The notes under the pieces are model-generated. The model searched no databases. It was not told the origin of the DNA and saw only the letters and a program-made list of their open reading frames with translations. From Planctomycetia bacterium (GTDB taxonomy: Bacteria; Planctomycetota; Planctomycetia; Pirellulales; JACPPG01): a stretch of 64,000 bases of DNA. The first letter of the stretch is position 1; each line of letters opens with the position of its first letter. Both the position numbers and the translations under genes were made by a program. Below, in pieces: positions 36,747-45,667 of the stretch. The DNA lies in NCBI GenBank assembly GCA_016191115.1, contig JACPPG010000047.1, forward strand, positions 62,001-126,000, given 5' to 3'.

Positions 36747-37787
36747 TCACGCGTGCTTCGTCCGTGAGTGTTCCAGGCGCGCGACGCCGGCCGCGCCGAT
36801 GAAGCCGGCGTCGCCCCCCAGCGTGGCAAAGTCGATCATCGTCCGCTCGGCCAGGACGGGGAACGCGCGGCGATGCACCTCCTCGCGAACGACCTCGAGA
36901 AACCGCCGCCCCAGGCGCGACTCATGGCCGCCAAACGTCATGGCCCCGCCCAGCACCACGCCGTTAGGGTCGATCGTGTGCATCAGGTTGACGACGCCCA
37001 CGGCCAGATAGCGGGCCGTGTCGAGCACGATCTCAAGCGACAAGGCGTCCCCCGCCTCGGCCTCGCGCGCTAGCGTCAGCGGCGTCAGCTCCTCGCCCGC
37101 GGCAACGGCCCGCGCCAACGTGCCTTCGGGCCGCCTGGCGAGCGCCTCGCGCGTTCGACGCACAACGCCCTTGGCGCTGCAGTAGGCCTCCAAGTGGCCG
37201 GTCTGTCCGCAGGAGCAGAGCGGCGCGTCGGGGCGATGATCGATAATAATATGGCCGCACTCGGCCCCGTGGCTGTGTTCGCCTTGCAGGATCAAGTCGT
37301 CGATGATCACGCCGCACCCGATGCCCGTTCCCAGCGTAAACATCACCATGCTCCGCAGGGCGCGGCCGCAGCCGACCCAGAACTCGCCGTACGCGGCCGC
37401 GTTGGCGTCGTTCTCGAACGTGACCGAGAAACCGCAGTGTTTCTCCAGCCGCGCGCGGATCGGGAAGTTCATCCAGCCGGGCAGGTTGGGCGGATCCAGG
37501 AGCAGTCCGGCCGGGATGTCCATGGTCCCAGGCGAGCCGAGTCCGACGCGGGCGACCTGGTCGCGGGTGGCCCCGGCCTGACGGATGGCCTGGCCAACAG
37601 CCTCGGCCATCCGCTGGGCCCCGTCTTCTGGCCCTCTCTTCGGATCGGTGCGAATGCTGAGACGCGACAGCGGTAGCCCCTGGTCATCGACCACTCCCAC
37701 CTTGATATTGGTGCCCCCCAAGTCGACCCCGACGTACAGCGGCAGGCGTGCCTCCGCGATCGGAATACAATGGGGTTGATGGGACAT
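36747..37787 (-). CDS. ROK-family sugar kinase (glucokinase-like)
   Basis: The 346-residue protein is a ROK kinase. The phosphate-binding loop is 'YVGVDLGGTNIKVG', the ATP site 'GTGIGCGVI' is present, and the zinc site is 'CSCGQTGHLEAYCS', with His where many ROK proteins have Cys. Catalytic Asp lies in 'FENDANAAAYGE'. Phosphorylation of glucose or a similar sugar is likely. It is the first gene of a two-gene set with lepA. Confidence 0.9.
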   Translation of the reverse strand: MSHQPHCIPIAEARLPLYVGVDLGGTNIKVGVVDDQGLPLSRLSIRTDPKRGPEDGAQRMAEAVGQAIRQAGATRDQVARVGLGSPGTMDIPAGLLLDPPNLPGWMNFPIRARLEKHCGFSVTFENDANAAAYGEFWVGCGRALRSMVMFTLGTGIGCGVIIDDLILQGEHSHGAECGHIIIDHRPDAPLCSCGQTGHLEAYCSAKGVVRRTREALARRPEGTLARAVAAGEELTPLTLAREAEAGDALSLEIVLDTARYLAVGVVNLMHTIDPNGVVLGGAMTFGGHESRLGRRFLEVVREEVHRRAFPVLAERTMIDFATLGGDAGFIGAAGVARLEHSRTKHA

Positions 37788-38262
37788 TGGGAAGGGGAGA
37801 GCGAACCGGGCAAGGCCGGCCGTGCCCCCTGTTGGCTGGCAAACGCTACGAGAAACTCTATGTGCGATGGAAGTATAGGTGCAGCGGCAGAGGGTGGCAA
37901 TCGCAGCCCTGCGGCCACGAGTGGGGCTTATCCATCATGCTGCAAAGGACGACGCGCGCACGTGTTACATCAGAAGCGCCGCCAGCCCACCTGGATTAAA
38001 CCAGGGCCCTCTGGTAGTGTTCAGGCGGATAAGCGGGCAGGTTGCGGCTTGCAGGGGTTTGCCCTTCTGACTCCCGCGCGTCGGCCAGGCTTAGCGGCGG
38101 GAGACGTAGCGCACGGATGCCCGGAAGCGACCACCGCCTGGGTCTCACCATTGCGGCGCGTCGCGTTTCAGGCGCGGCGGGCGGTCGTTCCCTTTTCCAC
38201 TCCCACGGCGCACCGTCAGTGAATCGGTCGACCGGACTCGCGGACACCCGCAAGGATTTGAA
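37788..38262. other. Divergent spacer with no recognised gene
   Basis: 475 bp between the divergent ROK and acylase genes. The open frames here have no homology that I know. I see no strong hairpin or promoter. The reading 'EGQTPASRNLPAYPPEHY' on the minus strand looks protein-like but is unplaced. Confidence 0.4.
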
Positions 38263-40503
38263 ATGATGGTCACGAAGTTGTCCCGACCCCGGATTGCCGT
38301 AGCGACGCCGTTTGCCATCGCCTTGCTCCTGGCCATCCTGTTCGTCCCCACGACGGCACTTCGGGCCGCCGATACCAGTTCGCTCGATCCGGTGGCGCTT
38401 GCGCGGAGCGTCGTCATTCATCGCGACAGCTACGGCACGCCGCATATCGAGGGGCCGACCGACGCGAGCGTCGTCTTCGGTTTCGCGTATGCGCAGGCCG
38501 AGGATTATTTCTGGCAGGTCGAAGACACGTACATCCTCTCGCTGGGACGGTACTGCGAGATCGTGGGCATCAAGGGCTTGAATTCGGACCTCGTGAACCG
38601 GGCGTTCGAGGTCGTGCCGCGGTCGCGCGAGGACTACGAGCAGATCGAGCCGGAGACGAAGGTCCTGTGCGAGGCGTTCGTCGCCGGGCTGAACTACTAC
38701 CTGGCCCGGCACCCCGAAGTCAAGCCGCGGATGATCACGCGGTTCGAGCCGTGGATGGTCCTGGCGTTCGGCCGACACCTGCAGATCGAGATGTGCTTCC
38801 GCTACACGCGGCTGTCGAGCAACTTCATGCCGCGCACGGTGCCCTCGATCTCCGCGGCGGTGGGCTCGAACGCGTGGGCGATCGGCCCGAGCCGGACGAA
38901 ATCGGGGCACGCCATGCTGATGGCCAATCCGCATCAGCCGTGGTTCGGCTTCGGCCAGCTTTATGAAGCCCACCTGAAGAGCGGCGAAGGCTGGAACTTC
39001 ACCGGCGCGACGTTTTTCGGCAGCCCCATGCCCACCATCGGCCATAACGAGGACGTGGGCTGGAGCTTCACGGTCAACGAGCCCGACATCGCCGACGTAT
39101 GGCGCGAGACGTTCGACGACCCGACCGATCCGCTGAACTACCGGTACGACAAGGGTTACCGCCGTGCGACGGAGTGGAGGGAGACGATCCGCATCCTGCA
39201 AGGGAGCGAGTTAAAGGACAAAGCCTACACGTTTCGCAAGACGCATCACGGACCGATCGTCGCCAAGGAAGGGAAAGTGCAGCTCTCGGTCCGCATCGGC
39301 AAGTTGTACGAGGCGCTTCTGCTGCGGCAGACGGCCAAGCTGGTGCGGGCCAAGAACGTCGACGATTTCAAGGCCGGCATGGGCATGCTGAATTTTCCCA
39401 TCATGAACGCGGTCTACGCCGACCGGCACGGCGACATCTACTATCTCTACAACGGCACGATCCCCCGCCGCGACCCGCAGTTCGACTGGAGCCAGCCGGT
39501 CGACGGCAGCGACCCGCGCACCGAATGGCAGGGCTATCACCCGATCGACGAATTGCCGCAGGTGCTCAACCCCAAATCGGGCTTCGTGCAGAACTGCAAT
39601 TCGAGCCCCTTTACCACCACGGACGAGGGGAACGCCCGGCTCGAGGATTTCCCACCGTACATGGCGGAAGACAAAAACGACGACAAGCGGCGGGCCAAGG
39701 TCTCGCGGCAGATCTTGCGCGAGATGTACGACGCCACGGTCGAGGACCTCGAGCACGCCGCCTTCGACACGACGCTCTATTGGGCGCAGGTCGAGCTGCC
39801 CAAGTACGGCAAGGCCTTTGACGCGATAAAAGGGAGCGACCCGGCGCTCGCGGCCCGCGTGGCGCCGTACATCGAGCATCTGCTGGCCTGGAACTACCGC
39901 GTCACCAAGGAGTCGACGCAGGCGCCTTTGTGCGTCGCGTGGTACGAGGAGATGTACGGCGCGACCTATCCGGGCGAAACGCTCAAGCCGGCGTACCAGG
40001 ACAACGTGCGGCTGCAGTTCGAGGCGCTCGTGCATGCCGCCGCGAAGTTGCAGGCCACCTACGGCAAGTGGAAGGTCGCGTACGGCGACATCTATCGCAT
40101 CCAGCGGCACGCCGACGTGGCGGAATTGTTCGACATCCCGTTCGACGACAACGTGGCCAGCCTCCCCTGCGTCGGTTCGCACGGACCGATGGGCGTGGTG
40201 TTCACGCAATACTACTCGCCCAGCATCCGCATCCCCTTCGTGCGGACGATCAACAACCACTATGGCGTGGTCGGGCTGACGTACCTGGGCGTCTTCGAGT
40301 TCGGCGACAAGGTCCGCGGCGGCACGCTCCTGCAATTCGGCTCAAGCGGCGACCCGCGCTCGCCCCATTTCATCGACCAGGCCAAGCTATTGTCAGAGTG
40401 CAAGGTGAAGCCGGACTTGTTCGACTGGGAGGAAGTGCTGGCCGACGCCCGGCAATCCTATCACCCGGGCGAAACGCAGCCGATCACGGCGCGGAAACGA
40501 TAG
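38263..40503 (+). CDS. Penicillin-acylase family amidohydrolase
   Basis: The 746-residue protein is an Ntn hydrolase of the penicillin/acyl-homoserine-lactone acylase group. It has a signal peptide (residues 11-36, ending LRAAD), an alpha-like part (to about residue 200), and the autoproteolysis site AVGSNAWAIG, where Ser202 would become the new N-terminal nucleophile. Then come 'PHQPWFGFGQLYEAH' and 'GATFFGSPMPTIGHNED', typical of the family. Such enzymes cut N-acyl amide bonds, including quorum-sensing signals or side chains of lipids. Substrate is unknown. Confidence 0.88.
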   Translation: MMVTKLSRPRIAVATPFAIALLLAILFVPTTALRAADTSSLDPVALARSVVIHRDSYGTPHIEGPTDASVVFGFAYAQAEDYFWQVEDTYILSLGRYCEIVGIKGLNSDLVNRAFEVVPRSREDYEQIEPETKVLCEAFVAGLNYYLARHPEVKPRMITRFEPWMVLAFGRHLQIEMCFRYTRLSSNFMPRTVPSISAAVGSNAWAIGPSRTKSGHAMLMANPHQPWFGFGQLYEAHLKSGEGWNFTGATFFGSPMPTIGHNEDVGWSFTVNEPDIADVWRETFDDPTDPLNYRYDKGYRRATEWRETIRILQGSELKDKAYTFRKTHHGPIVAKEGKVQLSVRIGKLYEALLLRQTAKLVRAKNVDDFKAGMGMLNFPIMNAVYADRHGDIYYLYNGTIPRRDPQFDWSQPVDGSDPRTEWQGYHPIDELPQVLNPKSGFVQNCNSSPFTTTDEGNARLEDFPPYMAEDKNDDKRRAKVSRQILREMYDATVEDLEHAAFDTTLYWAQVELPKYGKAFDAIKGSDPALAARVAPYIEHLLAWNYRVTKESTQAPLCVAWYEEMYGATYPGETLKPAYQDNVRLQFEALVHAAAKLQATYGKWKVAYGDIYRIQRHADVAELFDIPFDDNVASLPCVGSHGPMGVVFTQYYSPSIRIPFVRTINNHYGVVGLTYLGVFEFGDKVRGGTLLQFGSSGDPRSPHFIDQAKLLSECKVKPDLFDWEEVLADARQSYHPGETQPITARKR

Positions 40504-40510
40504 CACGGAT

Positions 40511-40658
40511 CACCACGGCACGGAGACACGGAGGAAGAAACTCCTGAGAAGCACGAACGAATGAAGAACGTCCGAATGTTTCGAACTTCGGCCTTGTCAT
40601 TCTTTCAACATTCGAGCTTCGACATTCGTCAGTCCGTCCGCTCCGTGTCTCAGTGGTG
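40511..40658. repeat. Long-range inverted arms in acylase 3' spacer
   Basis: The arm CACCAC...CGGAGACACGGAG at 40511-40533 has a partial inverse CTCCGTGTCTCAGTGGTG at 40641-40658, about 110 bp away. A related arm (CTCCGTGTCTCCG) is seen near 61518. It is a worn intergenic repeat, not a promoter, and it lies between converging genes. Confidence 0.4.
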
Positions 40659-40674
40659 ACGTGGATTCCGCGCG

Positions 40675-41244
40675 TCACAGTGGCCGCTGCGGCAGCTTGC
40701 GGGGGAAAGGGGGCGGCTCGGTCGGCGGCAGCGGTCCGTCTTCCGATTCGCACCAGCCGCGGCGGTCCTCCTCCGAGGCGTAGTACCGCAACCACGTCTC
40801 GGGATCGCCACCCTGGTCGGCGCAGTCCCAATGCAGGTAGCTATTCGAGTTGTCGATCTTCTTCTCGGGCGACGGGAGGATGTCGCGGTAGATCAGGCAA
40901 TAGAGCTGCCGGTCGGATAAGTGATCGGTGAACTCGAGAACGATCCGCTTGTCGTAAAGCTTCTGGATCGTGTCCCACAGCACGTCGTGCAATTGCTCGT
41001 CGTCGAGCGCTTCGGGCCGCGGCAGGCCGAGCTTCGGCTCGAACCACTCGCAGATCGGCAACACCGGGGCCCGCTCCCACGCCAGCATGCTGGCCAGGTA
41101 CTCGTTCTCCAGCGGAGTCGGCAGCTCGCCGACGTTCAACTGGCTGATCGAATCGTCGAGAAACGGCTCCAGCTCGTCGCGCAACTGCGCGTTGCGCATG
41201 AGGTGCTCGACTTCGTCGGAATGCGAGGAGGGGACTTCGGACAT
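40675..41244 (-). CDS. Conserved-looking protein of unknown function
   Basis: The 189-residue protein is acidic and soluble, with no signal peptide or membrane segment. It has a Trp/Tyr-rich C-terminal part ('NSNSYLHWDCADQGGDPETW') and a Pro-rich tail. I do not recognise it. The codon pattern and the lack of repeats suggest a real gene. It is convergent with the acylase gene. It stands alone, 237 bp from csrA. Confidence 0.6.
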   Translation of the reverse strand: MSEVPSSHSDEVEHLMRNAQLRDELEPFLDDSISQLNVGELPTPLENEYLASMLAWERAPVLPICEWFEPKLGLPRPEALDDEQLHDVLWDTIQKLYDKRIVLEFTDHLSDRQLYCLIYRDILPSPEKKIDNSNSYLHWDCADQGGDPETWLRYYASEEDRRGWCESEDGPLPPTEPPPFPRKLPQRPL

Positions 41245-41481
41245 GGTCGGCGGGCCCGGCGTAAAAGCACAAAGGGTGTGGATCGTGTGCCTAGAATCTT
41301 TAATGTAACGGCAATCGCCGCGCGATCAAGGTATCCGCGTGCGCGCGCGACCGCGAAAATGCTCCATGGGTGAAAACCACCAGCACGATCGCGCGCGGCC
41401 AGCCGCAAAACCCGCACGACCGATAAAGTCGCACGCGCGCCGCACGGCGTTTCGCCGCGGGCGCGCCATACGGGGCCGCGG

Positions 41482-41757
41482 TCAGATCGCCGGAATGAAC
41501 CCGGCGGCTGGCGATGCGGAGATTTGCTTCCCAGCGCCGTCCATGCGCGCTGCTAGCTGAGTATCGACATGGCCTTCCGTGAGCGGCTCGGCGATGGCGG
41601 CCCTCAGCCGCGCGTGGATCTCACCGCGGTGCACGGGCACTTCGGCCGGCGCCTCGATCCCCAGCCGCACCCGCCCGCATCCGAGTTGCACCACGGTGAT
41701 CGTCACGTGATCGCCCACCATGATCCTCTGGCCCGCCTTCCTGGACAGCACCAACAT
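41482..41757 (-). CDS. csrA: Carbon storage regulator CsrA with extended C-terminus
   Basis: The 91-residue protein is a CsrA RNA-binding translational regulator. The start 'MLVLSRKAGQRIMVGD' and 'VRLGIEAPAEVPVHRGEI' are diagnostic, with the RNA-contact Arg in the second. ATG 41757 has AAAGGAG before it; the open frame continues upstream to 41802. Most CsrA proteins end near residue 60-70, but this one has about 25 more residues with 'GAGKQISASPAAGFIPAI'. It is divergent from the Gfo/Idh/MocA gene. Confidence 0.92.
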   Translation of the reverse strand: MLVLSRKAGQRIMVGDHVTITVVQLGCGRVRLGIEAPAEVPVHRGEIHARLRAAIAEPLTEGHVDTQLAARMDGAGKQISASPAAGFIPAI

Positions 41758-41974
41758 GGCTTCGTCTCCTTTCGCAGAAGACAGAAAAATGCGCTTCGCC
41801 AACTGATCCTCCGGCGCACACTCTAGCCGTGGTCGATGAGCCGGCGGTTAGCGTCTGGCCAGGAATGGATGAAGCCGGTTGGGCAGATTCGGGAGGGCGA
41901 GGGGCGAAGCTCCCCGCTGAGTCGGCGGCGGTATCTGTAGGAGGCGTCTCCCGATCAACCAAGGCCACGGGTCG

Positions 41975-42099
41975 CCAAGAGAACTGCAAAGTCCGGGGTC
42001 TGGCTCAATTTTCGGCACATGCGGTTGTCAATTCTTCCGAAGGACCTTCGGCCGAAAAATGTGCCTGACCCCCTCTCTCCGGACTTTGCAGTTCTCCTG
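41975..42099 (+). repeat. Dispersed hairpin repeat family 2, copy 2 (long form)
   Basis: The stem begins AGAGAACTGCAAAGTCC and closes with GGACTTTGCAGTTCTC. The two T-T mismatches in GGGGTCTGGCTC/GTGCCTGACCCC are kept, and the central CCGAAGGACCTTCGG is present. It is only 10 bp from a family 1 copy. Confidence 0.85.
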
Positions 42100-42109
42100 C
42101 ACGGATCGC

Positions 42110-42249
42110 CAGGGCCGTTCACAGATTCAAGCTTGCCGGCGGCGCACCGGCGGGAAAGTGGGACAGGCACCGAGACGCAACGTTGATCTGAAAGGACTTG
42201 CGCTGTTTATGCTCGGAGCCAGTCCCATTTTCCCGCCTCGCCATTTTGA
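42110..42249 (+). repeat. Dispersed hairpin repeat family 1, copy 6
   Basis: The left CAGGGCCGTTC end and the stem are complete; the right end stops at CATTTTGA. It is in the divergent spacer between csrA and the Gfo/Idh/MocA gene. Confidence 0.84.
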
Positions 42250-42372
42250 GTCCTCGCGGATAGGTTAAATGCGGTCGGCCCGGGAACTCGTGGCCGGCCG
42301 TCCTGCCCTTGCCCTGCCCCCGCGTGGATCGCCTCGCCCGCTCGTTCACTCTCGTTCAGAAAGGGACACGCC

Positions 42373-43812
42373 ATGTCGCGTGAAAACCGTCGCACGTTTC
42401 TCAAGCAGTCGGCGGCCGCCGCCGTCGGCACCGCCGCCTTCACGATCGCCGGCACCAGGTCGTCGGGCCGGGTGCTGGGCGCCAACGACACGATTCGCAT
42501 GGCCGTGGCCGGCCTGCGCGGCCGCGGGTCCTCGCACGTCGACGAGTTCACCAAGATGAAGGACGTGCAGATCACGTACCTGGTCGATCCCGACGCGCGG
42601 ACCTTCGCCCAGCGGGCCGCGACCGTCAAAGAGCGCACCGGCGTCGACCCCAAGCAGATCAAGGACATTCGCGAGGCGCTCGACGATCCGAACGTCGACG
42701 CCATCAGCATCGCCACGCCTAACCACTGGCATTCGCTGATGACGATCTGGGCCTGCCAGGCCGGCAAGGACGTGTACGTCGAGAAGCCGTGCAGCCACAA
42801 CATTCACGAAGGGCGCATCGCCGTCGAGACGGCCCGCAAGCATAACCGCATCGTGCAGCACGGCACGCAAAGCCGCTCGAGCGGCGCCTGGGCCGGCGGC
42901 ATCGACTTTGTCCGCTCCGGACAGGCCGGCAAGCTACTCGTGTCGCGCGGGCTGTGCTACAAGCCGCGCGGCTCGATCGGCATCAAGCCGCCCTCCGAGG
43001 TGCCCGAGCAGCTCGACTTCAACATCTGGTTGGGGCCCGCGCCCGAACAGCCGTATCACGCCAACCTCGTGCCGTACAATTGGCACTGGTTCTGGGACAC
43101 CGGCAACGGCGATATCGGCAACCAGGGCGTGCACCAGATGGACCTGGCGCGGTGGGGGATCCCGGGCGCGGCCTTGCCCAAGAGCGTGATCAGCCTGGGC
43201 GGGCGGTTCGGCTACGTGGATCAGGGGGAGACTCCCAATTCGCAGATCGCGATCTTCGATTTCGGCGAGTCGCAGCTCATCTTCGAGGTCCGCGGCCTGA
43301 GCACGCCGGCCTACGAAGGGCAGAAGGTCGGCAACATCCTCCACTGCGAAAACGGCATGGTGATCGAGAACAAGTTCATTCCCAAGGGCTCGACCGAGCC
43401 GCAGGCGATAGCCAGCGCCCCGCGCGGCCCCGGCGGCGGCAACTTCGGCAACTTCATCGCCGCGGTCCGCAGCCGCCAGCAATCGGACTTGAACGCCGAC
43501 ATCCTGGAAGGGCACTACTCAAGCGCCCTGTGCCACCTGGCCAACATGTCGTACCGGCTGGGCGAGGAAGTGCCGTTCAACCCGACGACCAAGGCCTTCG
43601 GCGACAACAAGGAGGCCTACGAGACGCTCGAGCGGATGGAGCACTACCTGGCGAAGACCAACGCCCTGAACCTGGACGGCATGAAGTACCGCCTGGGCCG
43701 GAAGCTGGTAGTGGACGCCGAAATGGAGACAATCGTCGGCGACTCGCAAGCCGCGGCCATGCTGACCCGCGCCTACCGCGCACCGTTTGTCGTGCCGGAC
43801 AAGGTGGCGTAA
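42373..43812 (+). CDS. Gfo/Idh/MocA-family oxidoreductase with Tat signal
   Basis: The 479-residue protein has a twin-arginine signal (RRTFLK at residues 6-11, followed by Ala-rich hydrophobic stretch) and an NAD(P)-binding Rossmann domain. The family signature 'EKPCSHNIHEGR' holds the conserved Lys. The C-terminal domain contains 'GNGDIGNQGVHQMDLARW', which is usual for planctomycete members. Such enzymes oxidise sugars or cyclitols, or catalyse glycoside cleavage through a redox step. Export by Tat suggests a periplasmic enzyme with bound cofactor. It has no sugar-gene neighbours. Confidence 0.9.
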   Translation: MSRENRRTFLKQSAAAAVGTAAFTIAGTRSSGRVLGANDTIRMAVAGLRGRGSSHVDEFTKMKDVQITYLVDPDARTFAQRAATVKERTGVDPKQIKDIREALDDPNVDAISIATPNHWHSLMTIWACQAGKDVYVEKPCSHNIHEGRIAVETARKHNRIVQHGTQSRSSGAWAGGIDFVRSGQAGKLLVSRGLCYKPRGSIGIKPPSEVPEQLDFNIWLGPAPEQPYHANLVPYNWHWFWDTGNGDIGNQGVHQMDLARWGIPGAALPKSVISLGGRFGYVDQGETPNSQIAIFDFGESQLIFEVRGLSTPAYEGQKVGNILHCENGMVIENKFIPKGSTEPQAIASAPRGPGGGNFGNFIAAVRSRQQSDLNADILEGHYSSALCHLANMSYRLGEEVPFNPTTKAFGDNKEAYETLERMEHYLAKTNALNLDGMKYRLGRKLVVDAEMETIVGDSQAAAMLTRAYRAPFVVPDKVA

Positions 43813-43946
43813 GGGCCGGCTCCGAACGAGCGTGCGATCCCTGCATGATGTCGTGCGTGTGGCACGGCGCCTGCCATCGCGCTAGTCCTGTGCCGCGCCG
43901 TCAACCAGACGGCGGTCTTGTCCGTTCAATCCAGTCGGTGAGAGCC

Positions 43947-44366
43947 TTAAGGTCGTGGCCCCAGAAGAGAGCAAGACCGCGATCCTGCGCGTCCTCCAAG
44001 TTGTGTCGCTTGTAGGGGAAGAAAAGGGGAAGAAAAGGGGACATTCTGATTTACGACGGTTGACGTAAAGTAGAATGTCCCCTTATTAGCCCTTATTAGT
44101 TCAGAGCAGTCGAGGATCAGCCCGAATACCTCCTGCCAGCCGTCGCCGTCGCTATCCCAGAGAAACGTGGCTCCAAATAGCGTCGGCGTAGTTTGAAATT
44201 CGATTGGCGATACCCATACGCCATCTTTAACAATGGTGCCTGAGCACTCAACATGCACGACATATGGCCGTGTCGCCAACCCCCACGCGAGAATCGCCAT
44301 CAGGACGAACCAAGTCCGCATGCTGAACTGGAACCAGCGGCGGCGTGGACGGACGGGGAGATTCAT
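43947..44366 (-). CDS. Small 'RRRWFQF' membrane protein, 3' end altered
   Basis: The predicted product is about 139 residues. It starts with the 'RPRRRWFQFSMRTWFVL' motif and a single hydrophobic helix, followed by a beta-rich region. Its ATG at 44366 overlaps the stop of the upstream relative by 4 bp. The 3' part of the frame runs through the 50-bp palindrome at 44035-44084, so the last 40 or so residues are probably not original. Function is unknown. Confidence 0.55.
   Translation of the reverse strand: MNLPVRPRRRWFQFSMRTWFVLMAILAWGLATRPYVVHVECSGTIVKDGVWVSPIEFQTTPTLFGATFLWDSDGDGWQEVFGLILDCSELIRANKGTFYFTSTVVNQNVPFSSPFLPLQATQLGGRAGSRSCSLLGPRP
44035..44084. repeat. 50-bp perfect-ended palindrome (family 3)
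   Basis: The ends AAGGGGACATTCT and AGAATGTCCCCTT are exact inverse copies. A second stem TTTACG/CGTAAA lies inside. It falls in the 3' part of the 139-residue membrane-protein gene. It has the layout of a REP-type hairpin. Only one copy is in the window. Confidence 0.75.
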
Positions 44367-44770
44367 TGCGAGCCTTCCGTGCGGTTTTTCTCCCGCTCTA
44401 GCCGCTCGCGCTCGGCTGCCTCGTTCTCGTCCAATTCTTGTTGGGACAGGGGCAGATACGTCGCTTCTGGAAAAAGTCGCTTCGCGTCCGCTCTGAATTC
44501 CGCCTCCCACATGTATGGCACTCGTATCTTCTGCACTGGGTAATCGTCCAGAAACCACTCACGGAAGCTCGGAATCGGTGGGAACTCGTAGCTTGAGTCC
44601 CATTCAACGTAGCCGCCTTTTGCGAAGAGCGCTTCGCGAAAAGCGATCCGTTGTCGGGCCAGGTTCACTTGCCAGCCGAGCCACAACGCAAACAGCGTCA
44701 CCAGCAGGAACATCGTCCTCAGCCTGAACTGGAACCAGCGGCGGCGGGGCTTGGGTTGTGCGTCGGCCAT
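44363..44770 (-). CDS. Small 'RRRWFQF' membrane protein
   Basis: The 135-residue protein has the N-terminal motif 'PRRRWFQFRLRTMFLLV' and a single hydrophobic helix, then a soluble C-terminal region with an acidic/basic helix at the end (ENEAAERERLEREKNRT). The stop overlaps the start of the next relative by 4 bp, so the pair is co-translated. Proteins with this N-terminus are common in planctomycetes, with unknown function. Confidence 0.65.
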   Translation of the reverse strand: MADAQPKPRRRWFQFRLRTMFLLVTLFALWLGWQVNLARQRIAFREALFAKGGYVEWDSSYEFPPIPSFREWFLDDYPVQKIRVPYMWEAEFRADAKRLFPEATYLPLSQQELDENEAAERERLEREKNRTEGSQ

Positions 44771-44896
44771 GGGGTCATTCTACCGCGCCGCCCGCTGCCA
44801 GAAGAACGCCCTAACCAGCCCGTGGGTAGAATGAACCGCGGCTTTGATCGGTGTCACCGCTTTGGCGACAGTCATCGCTGATGGAGAGCCCTTCCC

Positions 44897-45667
44897 ATGC
44901 CAGGCAAGCAGGCCGTTTTCATCGTTTTGGCGGCCATCGTGTCGGGCGTCCTCGTGTTCTCGCTCGAGGCGCTCGCGCCCAGCGGACTCGTCCCCGGTTG
45001 GTTCGAGTTCCTCGCGTTCGTCGCCGTTTTCGACTTTGTCGCAGTTTGGTCGATTTGTGCCGCGCTCCTCAGGCGGTCGCTCATCGCCCGGCTTGTGACC
45101 CTGGCCGTAGCCAACGCGTGCTATCACGGCATCATCTCGCTCGCCGAGCACGCGAGGGGGCGGCCGTTGGCTATCCTTGAATCGTTTTGCATGCTTGGCG
45201 GATTCGAATCGCTAATGGTCTTTGCTGCCCTTGTGTTCTTCGATTGCACCTGGGTCCGCGCGCCAGTCGCCGATTCCCCCGAACAGAACGCACTTGGATC
45301 GCCGTTTCAATTCTCGCTAGGGCGCGTCTTTCTGCTTACGGCATTGGTCGCGGTCCTGGTAGTCTCACGAATGCACATTGATTCTCCAGGCTCGATCGTG
45401 AATCCTGCCGACTTCTTTGACTGGCAACTCGCCGCGACGATGCTCGCACTGGCTGCGACGTGGCTCGTGCTCGGCCGATTTTACACCATAGCGCGCCTGG
45501 CGGTTTGCGGCGCGACGGTGGCTGTCGTCACTGGCTGGATCCTGATCTTCGATGCTTTTGTTGGTTTAGCCCCGGCCTTGTTCGTCATATTTTTGGTGGG
45601 GCTGTTGCTCCCCTTCCGCCTTGGCGGCTTCCGCATCGTGTCGGGGGCTCGTCCCAGAAGCGCCTAG
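44897..45667 (+). CDS. Polytopic membrane protein with internal 'FQFSLGRVFLL' motif
   Basis: The 256-residue protein has about seven hydrophobic helices. Near residue 136 it carries FQFSLGRVFLLTAL, the same motif that opens the two divergent small membrane proteins. I do not recognise the family. It is divergent from the 135-residue gene, with 126 bp between them, so the three genes form a small group of related membrane proteins. Confidence 0.62.
   Translation: MPGKQAVFIVLAAIVSGVLVFSLEALAPSGLVPGWFEFLAFVAVFDFVAVWSICAALLRRSLIARLVTLAVANACYHGIISLAEHARGRPLAILESFCMLGGFESLMVFAALVFFDCTWVRAPVADSPEQNALGSPFQFSLGRVFLLTALVAVLVVSRMHIDSPGSIVNPADFFDWQLAATMLALAATWLVLGRFYTIARLAVCGATVAVVTGWILIFDAFVGLAPALFVIFLVGLLLPFRLGGFRIVSGARPRSA

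Noticed and set aside
37996..39201. Minus-strand open frame over the acylase start
   Set aside because: It is a shadow of the acylase gene and its product has the Arg/His/Asp-rich composition of antisense translation.
45181..45240. GGATTCGAATC as a tRNA T-loop
   Set aside because: It lies inside the coding region of the 256-residue membrane protein, and no acceptor or anticodon stem can be drawn around it.
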